Shown: piece after piece, positions 24,358-33,530 of the stretch
Layout: each line of letters starts with the position of its first letter
How positions within the stretch are numbered: the stretch's first letter is position 1
Source of the DNA: an uncultured Lachnospiraceae bacterium
GTDB taxonomy: Bacteria; Bacillota; Clostridia; Lachnospirales; Lachnospiraceae
Direction: 5' to 3'
Length of the DNA stretch: 38,048 nt
Assembly (NCBI GenBank): GCA_902763335.1
Contig: CACWRR010000040.1
Coordinates: 1 to 38,048, forward strand
The notes under the pieces: generated by a model
What the model was told of the DNA's origin: nothing
Database searches by the model: none
The model's input: only the letters and a program-made list of their open reading frames with translations
Made by a program: the position numbers and the translations under genes

Positions 24358-25648
24358 TCTGTTATTAAAGTTGTTATCAGTACTGTTTGCCGTTATGCTG
24401 TGGCTGGTAGTTGTAAATATTGATGATCCGACGGTTTCAAAAACTATAAGTGGTATCCCGGTTGTGACAAAGGATGAGGATGTCATAACTTCACAGAATC
24501 AGGTATATGATATTGTATCAGGAGATACGGCATCCATAGTTGTTACGGGACCTAGATCTTCGATAGATAAACTTACCAAAGATGATTTTGTGGCAGAAGC
24601 ATCATTTAGTGAGATGTCTAATGTATATGCAGTACCGATTGTGGTTAAACACAGATATTCAAAATATGAAAAAAATGTTGATATTACACAGAAAACAACT
24701 ACAATGACATTAAAGGTTGAAAAAATAATATCAAGAAATTATGAGATACAGATAGAAGAAGGCGGAGAGATGGCGTCCGGCTATACTATGGGAAGTGAGA
24801 CTGTATCACCGTCCACAGTGGAGGTTACGGCTCCGGAGTCTGTAATCAATGTAATAAACAGAGCGGTAGTTGAAGTCAATCTCACAAAGTACAGTGAGAC
24901 AACTACTGTGTCACTGCCGATTAAATTCTATACTGAATCAGGAACTTTGGTGGACCTCGGTTCATACACGCAGCTTAGTACGGATACGGCAGATGTAAAT
25001 CTGGGTGTTTATTCGGTTAAGGAAGTTCCGCTTAAGTTTAGTACTACAGGTACACCTGCAGACGGGTACGAGCTTACGGATGTAAAGAGTGATATACAGA
25101 CTGTTAAAATTGCAGGAGAGAATCTTAACGGAATAGACAGCATATCGATTCCGGGTGATGTTCTTGATATAAACGGTAAAAATAGTGATGTCAAGATATC
25201 GATTGATATAACAGGATATATACCGGAAGGTGCGGTATTGTATGATAATGATGAATTATTAGTCAATGTAACTGCTGAGATAGAGCAGCTTGTAACAAAG
25301 AAATTTAATATAAAGACAAAGGATATTGTGGTCAGAAATCTTACACCGGGATATACAGTTAACTATCCTGACGGAGAAAATGCATCCATACAGGTTAAAG
25401 GTCTGAGTAAAGCTTTCGATAATTTTGATGTTGATACATTGACGGCATACATTGATTTGTCAGGAGTAGGAGAGGGAGAGAATAATGTTCCGCTTAATAT
25501 AACACTTCCTGATAATCTGACTGCTGCAGCAGCACCGGTAGTGAAGATACAGCTTGTAAAAGAGGAAACTTCATCTGACACAAGTCAGAGTACGGATGCC
25601 ACGACAACGGGGCAGGGAGATAACAGCAGCCAGGAGACGACACAGTAA
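24335..25648 (+). CDS. cdaR: CdaR, YbbR-domain regulator of CdaA
   Basis: About 437 residues: one N-terminal membrane helix (LLLKLLSVLFAVMLWLVVVN), then extracytoplasmic YbbR-type repeats (recognisable strand starts near TISGIPVVT, VEVTAPESVINVINRAVVEV, VPLKFSTTGTPADGY and FNIKTKDIVV), and a Ser/Thr/Gln-rich C-terminal tail. CdaR binds CdaA at the membrane and modulates c-di-AMP production. The ATG at 24335 is preferred because GGGAAGG lies about 7 bases upstream; an ATG two codons earlier (24329) is too close to that site. The gene overlaps cdaA, which indicates translational coupling. Confidence 0.92.
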   Translation: MKKILSNNLLLKLLSVLFAVMLWLVVVNIDDPTVSKTISGIPVVTKDEDVITSQNQVYDIVSGDTASIVVTGPRSSIDKLTKDDFVAEASFSEMSNVYAVPIVVKHRYSKYEKNVDITQKTTTMTLKVEKIISRNYEIQIEEGGEMASGYTMGSETVSPSTVEVTAPESVINVINRAVVEVNLTKYSETTTVSLPIKFYTESGTLVDLGSYTQLSTDTADVNLGVYSVKEVPLKFSTTGTPADGYELTDVKSDIQTVKIAGENLNGIDSISIPGDVLDINGKNSDVKISIDITGYIPEGAVLYDNDELLVNVTAEIEQLVTKKFNIKTKDIVVRNLTPGYTVNYPDGENASIQVKGLSKAFDNFDVDTLTAYIDLSGVGEGENNVPLNITLPDNLTAAAAPVVKIQLVKEETSSDTSQSTDATTTGQGDNSSQETTQ

Positions 25649-25674
25649 AATGTGACGCAGACAGGGAGGACACA

Positions 25675-25932
25675 ATGGTAAGCAAAAAAGTAAAGATAAA
25701 TGAGGAGGCGGGACTTCACCTCAGACCCGCCGGAAAACTTTGCAATGAGGCAATAAAATATAAGTCAAAAATCACAATGAAGTCAAACAATGTGAATGCC
25801 AATGCGAAAAGTGTTATAAGTGTTCTGAGCGCATGTGTAAGATGTGGAAATGAAATCGAGTTTGTGTGTGAAGGCGAGGATGAAGAAGAGGCACTTGCAG
25901 CAATGATTGACGTTATACAGGAACTATTGTGA
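25675..25932 (+). CDS. HPr family phosphocarrier protein
   Basis: 85 residues, the full HPr length. The phosphorylation site His15 lies in EAGLHLRPAG with Arg17 and Pro18 in place, and Ser46 lies in NAKSVISVLS, the site HPr kinase uses in Firmicutes. Differences from textbook HPr are Leu16 and Gly20 beside the active His and two cysteines in the 53-57 region (ACVRC). It may be the main PTS carrier or a regulatory paralogue; the sequence does not decide. GGGAGGA precedes the ATG. It sits between cdaR and glmM, so it would be made together with the c-di-AMP synthase and the aminosugar enzyme. Confidence 0.88.
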   Translation: MVSKKVKINEEAGLHLRPAGKLCNEAIKYKSKITMKSNNVNANAKSVISVLSACVRCGNEIEFVCEGEDEEEALAAMIDVIQELL

Positions 25933-25957
25933 TAGCATTTAGGAATGGAGATTGAAA

Positions 25958-27289
25958 ATGGGAAAATATTTTGGTACAGACGGTTTCAGAGGTAAAGCAA
26001 ATGAGGTGCTTACAGTAGAGCATGCATATAAGGTGGGAAGATTCTTAGGCTGGTATTTTTCTAAGGATCATAAGGCGAGAATAGTCATAGGAAAAGATAC
26101 AAGAAGAAGCAGCTATATGTTTGAGTATGCATTGGTATCAGGTCTTACGGCTTCAGGTGCAGATGCGTATCTGTTACACGTTACGACTACACCAAGTGTT
26201 GCTTATGTTGTAAGGACAGAAGGCTTTGATTGCGGTATCATGATATCGGCAAGTCACAATCCGTTTGATGACAATGGAATAAAAGTATTGAACGGAAACG
26301 GTCAGAAACTTGAGGCAGAAGTTGAGGCACAGATAGAAAATTATATAGACGGCGGGCTTGATATTGAATTTGCTACAGGAGCTGATATCGGAAGAACGGT
26401 GGATTATGCCGTTGGACGAAACAGATATATCGGATATCTCATTTCTATAGCCACAAGATCATTTAAGGATAAAAAGGTTGGTCTGGACTGTTCAAACGGA
26501 AGTGCATCATCTATTGCGAAGAATGTATTTGATGCATTGGGAGCAAAGACCTATGTTATAAACGATACTCCGGACGGAACAAATATAAATAAAAATTGTG
26601 GTTCTACCCATATAGAGGTTTTGCAGAAATATGTTAAGGAAAACAGACTTGATGTAGGCTTTGCCTATGATGGAGATGCTGACAGATGTATTGCTGTGGA
26701 TGAAAACGGTGATGTGGTTGACGGTGATGCAATCATGTATATATGCGGAACTTATATGAAAGAGTGCGGACAGCTTAAAGGCAACACCATAGTTACTACT
26801 GTTATGTCAAACTTTGGTTTATACAAGTCGCTTGACGAGGCAGGAATAAACTATGAAAAGACAGCCGTGGGAGATAAGTATGTGTGCGAAAATATTATGG
26901 CTAACGGATACTGCCTCGGTGGAGAACAGTCAGGACATATAATATTCAGCAAACATGCCACTACAGGAGATGGTATTCTTACCTCACTTAAGCTTATGGA
27001 GGCAATGCTTGAAAAGAAATCAACACTGGCAACTCTTAGAAGAGATTTGAAGATATATCCTCAGCTGCTTGTAAATGTAAGAGTGAGTGATAAAGAGGCA
27101 GCACTTAATGATGCAAATGTGCAGGCTGCCGCAAAGAAGGTGGAGGATGCACTTGGAGACGGAGGCAGACTGCTTTTAAGAACAAGTGGTACAGAGCCGC
27201 TTGTAAGAGTCATGGTGGAAGCTGACAGTCATGAGTTATGCGAAAAATATGTTAAAATGATAACAGATGAGCTGGAAAAAGTAGAATAA
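25958..27289 (+). CDS. glmM: Phosphoglucosamine mutase
   Basis: A 443-residue cytoplasmic enzyme that converts glucosamine-6-phosphate to glucosamine-1-phosphate for UDP-GlcNAc and peptidoglycan. Signatures in order: GKYFGTDGFRG at the N-terminus, the phosphoserine loop ISASHNP with Ser99, the metal-binding DGDADR (238-243), GEQSGH for sugar binding, and RTSGTEPLVRVM for phosphate binding. The start is ATG 25958, with GGAG 7 bases upstream; a TTG two codons earlier is less likely. GlmM is a known CdaA partner in Firmicutes, and here it belongs to the same operon. Confidence 0.96.
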   Translation: MGKYFGTDGFRGKANEVLTVEHAYKVGRFLGWYFSKDHKARIVIGKDTRRSSYMFEYALVSGLTASGADAYLLHVTTTPSVAYVVRTEGFDCGIMISASHNPFDDNGIKVLNGNGQKLEAEVEAQIENYIDGGLDIEFATGADIGRTVDYAVGRNRYIGYLISIATRSFKDKKVGLDCSNGSASSIAKNVFDALGAKTYVINDTPDGTNINKNCGSTHIEVLQKYVKENRLDVGFAYDGDADRCIAVDENGDVVDGDAIMYICGTYMKECGQLKGNTIVTTVMSNFGLYKSLDEAGINYEKTAVGDKYVCENIMANGYCLGGEQSGHIIFSKHATTGDGILTSLKLMEAMLEKKSTLATLRRDLKIYPQLLVNVRVSDKEAALNDANVQAAAKKVEDALGDGGRLLLRTSGTEPLVRVMVEADSHELCEKYVKMITDELEKVE

Positions 27290-27319
27290 TCTACGGAAAG
27301 GTATTAGGCTGGTTGAGTG

Positions 27320-28264
27320 ATGCAGATGAATAATGGATTAACGGTAGACGTTGTCATACCTACATACAAGCCGGATAAGAGACTGCACAAAATATTGGTG
27401 AGATTGTTGAAGCAGACTTATCCCATACAGAAAATAATTATTATAAATACAGATAAAGATTGTCTGAACGAAGCAGACTATGCAGATATAGATAAACTTG
27501 AGATACATCATATCGACAAGGATGAATTTGACCACGGCGGAACACGAAATGTAGGAGTGGGATTTTCAAACAGCGACCTTGTTCTTATGATGACCCATGA
27601 TGCTGTTCCTGCCGGAAAGTACATGGTCGAAGAACTGGTAAAAGCATTCGATGATGAAGATGTGGCAGTGGCATATGGAAGACAGATTCCTAATTCGGAT
27701 TGCAGTATCGCAGAGGCATATACGAGAAAATTCAACTATCCGGATTATGATATAGTAAAGACGAGCAACGATATATTAAAGATGGGAATAAAAGCATTTT
27801 TCAGTTCAGATGTCTGTGCCATGTACAGCAGAAAAATATTTGATGAACTTGGTGGATTTCCGAACAGAGCCATAATGAACGAAGATTCAATATATGCGGC
27901 AAATGCCATACAAAACGGCAAAAAAGTATTTTATGCCGCAAAAGCTGAAGTGATACATTCCCACGATTACACATACATGCAGCAGTTTCACCGCAACTTT
28001 GACCTTGGCGTGTCCCACAGACAGTTCAAAGAAATATATGCGGCTGTAAAAACTGAAGATGAAGGAATACGCCTTGTAAAAGATACTGCATATTATCTTG
28101 TAAAGAGTAATAAGGCATATCTTGTTCCTGACATGATAATAAAGAGCGGATTCAAATATGTGGGATATCTGTTGGGAAAAATGTATTATCTCCTTCCGAG
28201 AGATGTCATATTGAAATGTACCATGAGTCCGGGATACTGGAAAGATTATAAACTTGGCAATTAG
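27320..28264 (+). CDS. GT2 family glycosyltransferase (rhamnosyltransferase-like)
   Basis: About 314 residues. GT-A fold motifs: DVVIPTYKPDKRL at the N-terminus, FDHGGTRNVG (nucleotide-sugar region), LMMTHDAVP in the metal-binding (DxD-like) position, and MNEDSIYAANA with the probable base region. HSHDYTYMQQFHRNFDLG near the C-terminal side resembles GT2 rhamnosyltransferases of polysaccharide clusters. No strong membrane span. The start is ambiguous: GTG 27317, ATG 27320 and ATG 27326 are all possible and no clear ribosome binding site decides. It lies between glmM and galE without a terminator, so it probably acts on envelope glycans. Confidence 0.85.
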   Translation: MQMNNGLTVDVVIPTYKPDKRLHKILVRLLKQTYPIQKIIIINTDKDCLNEADYADIDKLEIHHIDKDEFDHGGTRNVGVGFSNSDLVLMMTHDAVPAGKYMVEELVKAFDDEDVAVAYGRQIPNSDCSIAEAYTRKFNYPDYDIVKTSNDILKMGIKAFFSSDVCAMYSRKIFDELGGFPNRAIMNEDSIYAANAIQNGKKVFYAAKAEVIHSHDYTYMQQFHRNFDLGVSHRQFKEIYAAVKTEDEGIRLVKDTAYYLVKSNKAYLVPDMIIKSGFKYVGYLLGKMYYLLPRDVILKCTMSPGYWKDYKLGN

Positions 28265-28292
28265 GATTTAAACAGATTACACGGAGGTTGCA

Positions 28293-29303
28293 ATGAAGAT
28301 ACTGGTTACCGGCGGTGCCGGATATATAGGTAGCCATACATGTGTTGAACTTCTCAATGAAGGTCATGAGGTTACCATAGTTGATAATTTATGTAATTCC
28401 AACATGGAAGCAGTAAACAGAATAGAAGAGATAACAGGTAAGGAAGTCGCATTTTATAAGGTGGATATAAGAGACAGGGAGAAAATGGGTCAGATATTCA
28501 ATGAAAATGATGTGGATGCGGTAATACATTTCGCAGGTCTGAAGGCTGTAGGCGAATCCTGTGAGATACCGCTTGAGTATTATATAAATAATATATCCGG
28601 AACTCTTGTTATGCTTGACATAATGAAGGAACATGGAGTGAAGAAAATAGTGTTCAGTTCATCGGCAACAGTATACGGATGTCCTGAAACAGTTCCTGTA
28701 AAAGAGGATTTTCCACTCTCGGTTACAAATCCGTATGGAAGAACAAAGCTTATGCTGGAGGAGATACTTCAGGATGTGTACAAATCAGACAATGAGTGGA
28801 ATGTCATACTGTTAAGATATTTCAATCCTATAGGAGCACATCAGAGCGGCAGAATAGGAGAAGATCCGAATGGTATTCCGAACAATCTTCTTCCGTATAT
28901 TACAAAGGTAGCCATAGGTGAACTTCCACAGCTCAATGTATTTGGTGATGATTATCCTACAGAGGACGGAACATGCATAAGAGATTACATACATGTGGTG
29001 GATCTTGCACGCGGACATGTTAAAGCCATCGAAAACATGAAGAATGGTGGTGTAGAGATATACAATCTGGGAACAGGTAAAGGTTACAGCGTGCTTGAGG
29101 TTATAAAGAACTTTGAAGAGGCATCAGGAAAGAAGGTTCCATATAAGATTGCAGACAGAAGACAGGGAGATGTGGCAGTCATATACGGTGACCCGTCTAA
29201 GGCGAAGAAAGAACTTGGATGGGAAGCACAGTACGGTATAAAGGAAATGTGCCGTGATTCGTGGAACTGGCAGAAAAATAATCCAAACGGATACAAAAAA
29301 TAA
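28293..29303 (+). CDS. galE: UDP-glucose 4-epimerase
   Basis: A 336-residue extended short-chain dehydrogenase that interconverts UDP-glucose and UDP-galactose, or their N-acetyl forms. The NAD-binding GGAGYIG is at 7-13. The catalytic set is Ser124 (FSSSATVYG), Tyr148 and Lys152 (NPYGRTK). Substrate-side motifs RYFNPIGAH and GTCIRDYIHVVDLA are intact. ACGGAGG precedes the ATG. It is the last gene before a terminator and should supply galactose-type precursors to the adjacent glycan genes. Confidence 0.95.
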   Translation: MKILVTGGAGYIGSHTCVELLNEGHEVTIVDNLCNSNMEAVNRIEEITGKEVAFYKVDIRDREKMGQIFNENDVDAVIHFAGLKAVGESCEIPLEYYINNISGTLVMLDIMKEHGVKKIVFSSSATVYGCPETVPVKEDFPLSVTNPYGRTKLMLEEILQDVYKSDNEWNVILLRYFNPIGAHQSGRIGEDPNGIPNNLLPYITKVAIGELPQLNVFGDDYPTEDGTCIRDYIHVVDLARGHVKAIENMKNGGVEIYNLGTGKGYSVLEVIKNFEEASGKKVPYKIADRRQGDVAVIYGDPSKAKKELGWEAQYGIKEMCRDSWNWQKNNPNGYKK

Positions 29304-29310
29304 TGGTATA

Positions 29311-29356
29311 ACACGTCGGAGCAGTTGGTAAAACAGCAGCTTCGGCGTGTTTTTAT
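29311..29356 (+). terminator. Rho-independent terminator after galE
   Basis: A 12-bp stem with two G-T wobbles (29311-29322 with 29339-29350), a 16-base loop, then a T run (29350-29354). It is 7 bases after the galE stop. Confidence 0.8.
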
Positions 29357-29364
29357 ATAAATGT

Positions 29365-29393
29365 TTGACTTTTCAGCAGAAATGTCATAGAAT
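29365..29393 (+). promoter_or_regulatory. Promoter of the LicD/rhamnose polysaccharide operon
   Basis: TTGACT (29365-29370), a 17-base spacer and TAGAAT (29388-29393). It lies directly after the galE terminator and about 75 bases before the first gene of the next operon. Confidence 0.7.
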
Positions 29394-29471
29394 TAACAAG
29401 AATGTTACAAGAATATTACAAAATCAGCAACCATAAGCTGCGTTAAGCAGAGGAAGGGATTGGAACAGATA

Positions 29472-30332
29472 ATGATAAAGCAGTATGATGAGGAAACACT
29501 TGCAAAGCTTAAGAGGGCTGAATTGCATATATTAAAAGATTTTATTGCAGTTTGTGAAAAACATGATTTAAAATATTTCATATGCTGGGGAACAGCCATA
29601 GGTGCGGTGAGACATAAAGGATTCATTCCGTGGGATGACGACATAGATGTAGGAATGTTGAGAGATGACTACGAAAAGTTTGTCAGGATAGCCAAAAAAG
29701 AGATGAGCGATCATTATTATGTTACGACACCAAAGACTATGAAGAACTATGCCAGCGGTGTAATAAAAGTACAGAGACTCGGAACAAAGTTTGTTCCTGA
29801 ATTTTCAAGAACTATGAAGTGTGATTTGTGCCTTCATATAGATATATTTGTTTTTGATAATGCTGATAATGACGAGAAAATTTTACAGAAAAAGATTAAT
29901 AAAGTTAGAAATATATCAAAGATACTTTTCCTTTGCGGTTCTCCGTATCCGGAAATACCGTGGAAAGGAGCATTAGGTGCAGCAGCAAAGGCAGCATGTT
30001 TTGCTTTGCATTACATTTTCAAATGGACGCACCTTTCAATCAGTAAATTGTATTCAAAGATGGAAAAGATATCCAAATCGGCTAACTATAAAGATACCGT
30101 AAGTGTGATATGTTATAATTGTCTGAGACCTATACAGAGTAAGATGAAAATGGAGGATTTATTCCCGCTTGCAGAGATGGATTTTGAGGGGATAAAAGTT
30201 AATCTTCCGGGAAATTATGATAAATATCTTACAAATTATTATGGAGACTATATGAAACTTCCTCCACAGGAACAGAGAGTTAATCACGCGGCTTATATAG
30301 TAGATTTTGGTAAGGATGGAATAGAGAAATGA
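29472..30332 (+). CDS. LicD family nucleotidyltransferase-fold phosphotransferase
   Basis: 286 residues from ATG 29472; a TTG at 29460 would add four residues, but AGGAAGG (29451-29457) is then only 2 bases away. The LicD signature CWGTAIGAVRHKGFIPWDDDID supplies the GS-like loop and the metal-binding aspartates. LicD proteins transfer phosphorylated groups, classically phosphocholine, onto teichoic acid or capsule sugars. No choline uptake or activation gene (licA/B/C) is in the window, so the transferred group is open. A cysteine-rich part (MKCDLCLHIDIFVFD) follows. Its stop overlaps the next ATG (ATGA). Confidence 0.87.
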   Translation: MIKQYDEETLAKLKRAELHILKDFIAVCEKHDLKYFICWGTAIGAVRHKGFIPWDDDIDVGMLRDDYEKFVRIAKKEMSDHYYVTTPKTMKNYASGVIKVQRLGTKFVPEFSRTMKCDLCLHIDIFVFDNADNDEKILQKKINKVRNISKILFLCGSPYPEIPWKGALGAAAKAACFALHYIFKWTHLSISKLYSKMEKISKSANYKDTVSVICYNCLRPIQSKMKMEDLFPLAEMDFEGIKVNLPGNYDKYLTNYYGDYMKLPPQEQRVNHAAYIVDFGKDGIEK

Positions 30333-31531
30333 TGCATCATGATAATAAGAAATTCTGCATATTTTCAGCACAATATCTTCCGCATATGGGAGGGGTAGAG
30401 AGATATACTTATTATCTTGCAAAAGAACTTGTAAGAGATGGAAACAGTGTGGTTATCGTTACGTCTTTAAGTCCCGGACTTAAAGAACGGGAGGAAACAG
30501 ACGGTATAAAGATATACAGGCTTCCATCTTTTAATTTTATGGATGGGAGAATGCCGGTTTTGAAACCTGGAAAGGCACTCAGACAGGCAGAAAATGAACT
30601 GAAGGCAGAAAAATTTGACTATGTACTTATAAATACAAGATTTTATTTCATGTCATTATTCGGTGCAAAATTTGCTAAGAAAAATAAGATTGCATCAGGT
30701 GTTGTGGAACATGGAAGCGGACATCTTACATTTAATAATAGTATTCTCGATATTGCGGAAAAGATATATGAGCATGGAATAACAGGAATACTTAAGTATT
30801 ACTGCAAAGATTATTATGGTGTTTCAAAGGCATGTTGTAAATGGAGCGGGCACTTTGGTATAAAATCAAAGGGTGTACTCTACAATGCGATAGATATAGA
30901 TGAAGTAGAAGAACTTACTGCAAATCCGATAGAGGACTATAGAAAACTGTATGGTATAGAAGCCGGTGATATGGTTATAGCATACACAGGGCGGATGATA
31001 AAAGAAAAGGGCATATACGAACTTGCTTATGCAGTTGAGCATATGAAATATGACGGAAAAGTTGTATTACTTATGGCAGGAGACGGTCCTGAATATGATG
31101 GTATAAGTGCCATCAGCCATAGTGTAAGTGAAAAAACAGATGGAAAGAGAAGAATAGAGTGTCTTGGAAGAATTGATTTTCCTCATATTGCAGCATTGCT
31201 AAAACATTCAGACATATATTGTCTTCCGTCTGTGTCGGAAGGATTCCCGACATCAGTGCTTGAAGCTGTAGCGGCAAAATGTTTTGTCATCACGACATAT
31301 AACGGCGGGGCAAGGGAACTTATAGAAGACGGTGTGAGCGGTGTGATATTAAAAGATAATAATAGAGAATTGATCACGAAAGCTCTTGAGAAATCTGCCA
31401 CAGACAGAGAATCACGGCAGAAGTCTGCAAATCTGGCATATGAGAAGTTAAAGAGCGGATTCACATGGAAGGCTACAGCGCATAAGCTTATGGCATATGC
31501 AGACAGGCAGATGGAGGAAAGACATGGCTGA
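30329..31531 (+). CDS. GT4 family glycosyltransferase
   Basis: A 400-residue GT-B fold enzyme. The N-terminal half shows the acceptor-side motif QYLPHMGGVERYTYYLAKEL. The C-terminal half carries the family-4 donor-site pattern YTGRMIKEKG...LLMAGDGPE...LPSVSEGFPTSVLEAVA, with the E-x7-E residues. It should transfer a sugar from a nucleotide donor to a lipid-linked glycan at the inner face of the membrane; donor unknown. It overlaps licD by 4 bases and the flippase gene by 8 bases. Confidence 0.9.
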   Translation: MMHHDNKKFCIFSAQYLPHMGGVERYTYYLAKELVRDGNSVVIVTSLSPGLKEREETDGIKIYRLPSFNFMDGRMPVLKPGKALRQAENELKAEKFDYVLINTRFYFMSLFGAKFAKKNKIASGVVEHGSGHLTFNNSILDIAEKIYEHGITGILKYYCKDYYGVSKACCKWSGHFGIKSKGVLYNAIDIDEVEELTANPIEDYRKLYGIEAGDMVIAYTGRMIKEKGIYELAYAVEHMKYDGKVVLLMAGDGPEYDGISAISHSVSEKTDGKRRIECLGRIDFPHIAALLKHSDIYCLPSVSEGFPTSVLEAVAAKCFVITTYNGGARELIEDGVSGVILKDNNRELITKALEKSATDRESRQKSANLAYEKLKSGFTWKATAHKLMAYADRQMEERHG

Positions 31532-32753
31532 TAATGTTACCCAAAAACAAAAAGTATTCTGGAATATGATGGGCAGTCTTTGTAATGCACTGTCATCCAT
31601 GATACTTGCTATTATTGTTAATAGAGTTATAGGGGGAAATGCAGGAGGAATATTTGCGTTTGCGTTTTCAAATGCACAGCTTATGTATACATTAGGCGGT
31701 TTTGAGATAAGACCGCTGCAGTCAACAGATGTCGAGGAAAAATTTTCATTTTCAGATTATTTTTCGCTCAGAATGGTTACATGTCTGGTTATGATGATAG
31801 CCACCACGATATATGTTGGTGTGTCGGGATTTGACCGGCTAAAGGCACTGACCATATGGGTGGTGTGTCTGTATAAGATGGTTGAGGCAGTAGCGGATGT
31901 ATTTGCCGGAATGTTTCAGCAGCATGACAGAATAGATTTGTCAGGTAAAACAAGCACATTCAGGCCGACATTATCTACCATTACATTTGCCGTGGTGCTT
32001 ATTGTGAGCAGAAATCTTGTGTATGCGGCATTGTCAATGGTTGTGGCATCAGCGGTACTGTTTTTTGCTTATGATCTGAGACTCAGAAAGAAATTTTCAG
32101 ATATAGTCTGCAGATTTGAAACGGCTAATATGGAAAGTCTTATAGTTGAGGCGGCACCGCTTTTTGTAGCGGCATTTATAAATATGTATATAAATAATGC
32201 ACCGAAATATGCGATTAACCGTAATTTTTCAGATGAAGTACAGAATTATTATAATATAATATTTATGCCGGCATTTGTTATAAATTTATTTAGTTTATTT
32301 GCATTCAGGCCATTGCTTACAGAACTTGCAAGGGACTGGAATGATAAAAATATGAAACCATTTATAAAGATAGTCAGAAATATACTGCTTTGGATACTGC
32401 TGCTTACAGTGGTCTGCATGGCAGGTGCATATCTTATAGGTGCACAGATATTGGGACTTGTATATGGAACATCCATAATTCATCTCAGAAAGGAACTGGC
32501 TATCGTAATGTTTGCGGGAGGAATAAGCGCCACTGCAACATTTTTATACTATGTTATAACTGTTATGAGGAAACAGAAACTTCTTATGGCAGGCTATGCA
32601 CTCGGATTCGTGTGCTCGCTTGTGCTGCCGGCGGTGTTAGTGCCAAAGTTTGAACTTATGGGAGCAGTCATATCATGTGGAATATCAATGGCTGTACTTG
32701 CAGTCACGTTCTCATGTATAGTGGCATACCAGATTGCACATAACAGGGAATAA
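31524..32753 (+). CDS. Polysaccharide flippase (Wzx/MOP superfamily-like)
   Basis: 409 residues, with about 12 hydrophobic helices spread over the whole length and no large soluble domain. The opening KVFWNMMGSLCNALSSMILA and repeated Asn/Gly/Ser-rich helices fit the oligosaccharide flippase (MOP) superfamily, which moves undecaprenyl-linked glycans across the membrane. The start is ATG 31524, with GGAGG 6 bases before it (31513-31517); an upstream ATG at 31497 lacks support. Its place between the GT4 and GT2 genes agrees with the role. Confidence 0.85.
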   Translation: MADNVTQKQKVFWNMMGSLCNALSSMILAIIVNRVIGGNAGGIFAFAFSNAQLMYTLGGFEIRPLQSTDVEEKFSFSDYFSLRMVTCLVMMIATTIYVGVSGFDRLKALTIWVVCLYKMVEAVADVFAGMFQQHDRIDLSGKTSTFRPTLSTITFAVVLIVSRNLVYAALSMVVASAVLFFAYDLRLRKKFSDIVCRFETANMESLIVEAAPLFVAAFINMYINNAPKYAINRNFSDEVQNYYNIIFMPAFVINLFSLFAFRPLLTELARDWNDKNMKPFIKIVRNILLWILLLTVVCMAGAYLIGAQILGLVYGTSIIHLRKELAIVMFAGGISATATFLYYVITVMRKQKLLMAGYALGFVCSLVLPAVLVPKFELMGAVISCGISMAVLAVTFSCIVAYQIAHNRE

Positions 32754-32798
32754 CCGGAACGCCAGAATAACAGTGTAACAGTGGAAATGGAGGTAACA

Positions 32799-33530
32799 AT
32801 GAAAGAACTGCTTATAATTATACCGGCATATAATGAAGAAAAAAGTATTGAAAGAGTAGTAAACCATGTGATAAATGATTATCCGGAATATGATTATGTG
32901 GTGGTAAATGACGGTTCAAAGGACCACACGGCAAAAATCTGCCGTAAAAACGGATACAACCTTATAGATCTGCCGGTTAATTTAGGACTTGCCGGTGCGT
33001 TTCAGACGGGACTTAAATATGCATACAGACAGGGATATGAGTATGCAATCCAGTACGATGCAGACGGACAGCATAAGGCTGAATATATAGAAAAAATGCT
33101 CACGGAGATGAAGAAGGGCTATGATATTGTTATAGGTTCAAGGTTTGTGGATGATAAGAAGCCACATTCCATGAGAATGCTTGGAAGCAGGATAATATCT
33201 ACGGCAATCATGCTTACAACCCATAAAAGAGTTAAGGACCCGACATCAGGAATGAGAATGTTTAACCGCGCGATGTTAAAAGAGTTTGCACTCAACCTGA
33301 ATTACGGACCGGAGCCGGATACTATATCATATCTGTTAAGAGAGGGTGTAAAACTTTCAGAAGTACAGGTTGAGATGGATGAGAGACTTGAAGGAGAGAG
33401 TTATCTTAATATGGTACGCTCGATAAAATATATGATACATATGACGGTTTCGATACTCGTTATACAGAATTTCAGAAAACGTGACAGCAGATTTGTTAAA
33501 GATGAAAAGAATGTGGAGGTGCTGAAATGA
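32799..33530 (+). CDS. GT2 family polyprenyl-phosphate glycosyltransferase (DPM1-like)
   Basis: 243 residues from ATG 32799, fixed by GGAGG at 32789-32793. Motifs: IIPAYNEEKSIERVV, VVVNDGSKDHT, the metal-binding DAD in QYDADGQHKAEY, GSRF, and PTSGMRMFNRAM. This is the pattern of dolichol/undecaprenyl-phosphate mannosyl- or glucosyltransferases. No C-terminal membrane helices are fused. The next gene is a DUF2304 protein, a common neighbour of this GT2 type. The gene overlaps it by 4 bases (ATGA). It likely loads a sugar onto undecaprenyl phosphate for use outside the membrane. Confidence 0.88.
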   Translation: MKELLIIIPAYNEEKSIERVVNHVINDYPEYDYVVVNDGSKDHTAKICRKNGYNLIDLPVNLGLAGAFQTGLKYAYRQGYEYAIQYDADGQHKAEYIEKMLTEMKKGYDIVIGSRFVDDKKPHSMRMLGSRIISTAIMLTTHKRVKDPTSGMRMFNRAMLKEFALNLNYGPEPDTISYLLREGVKLSEVQVEMDERLEGESYLNMVRSIKYMIHMTVSILVIQNFRKRDSRFVKDEKNVEVLK

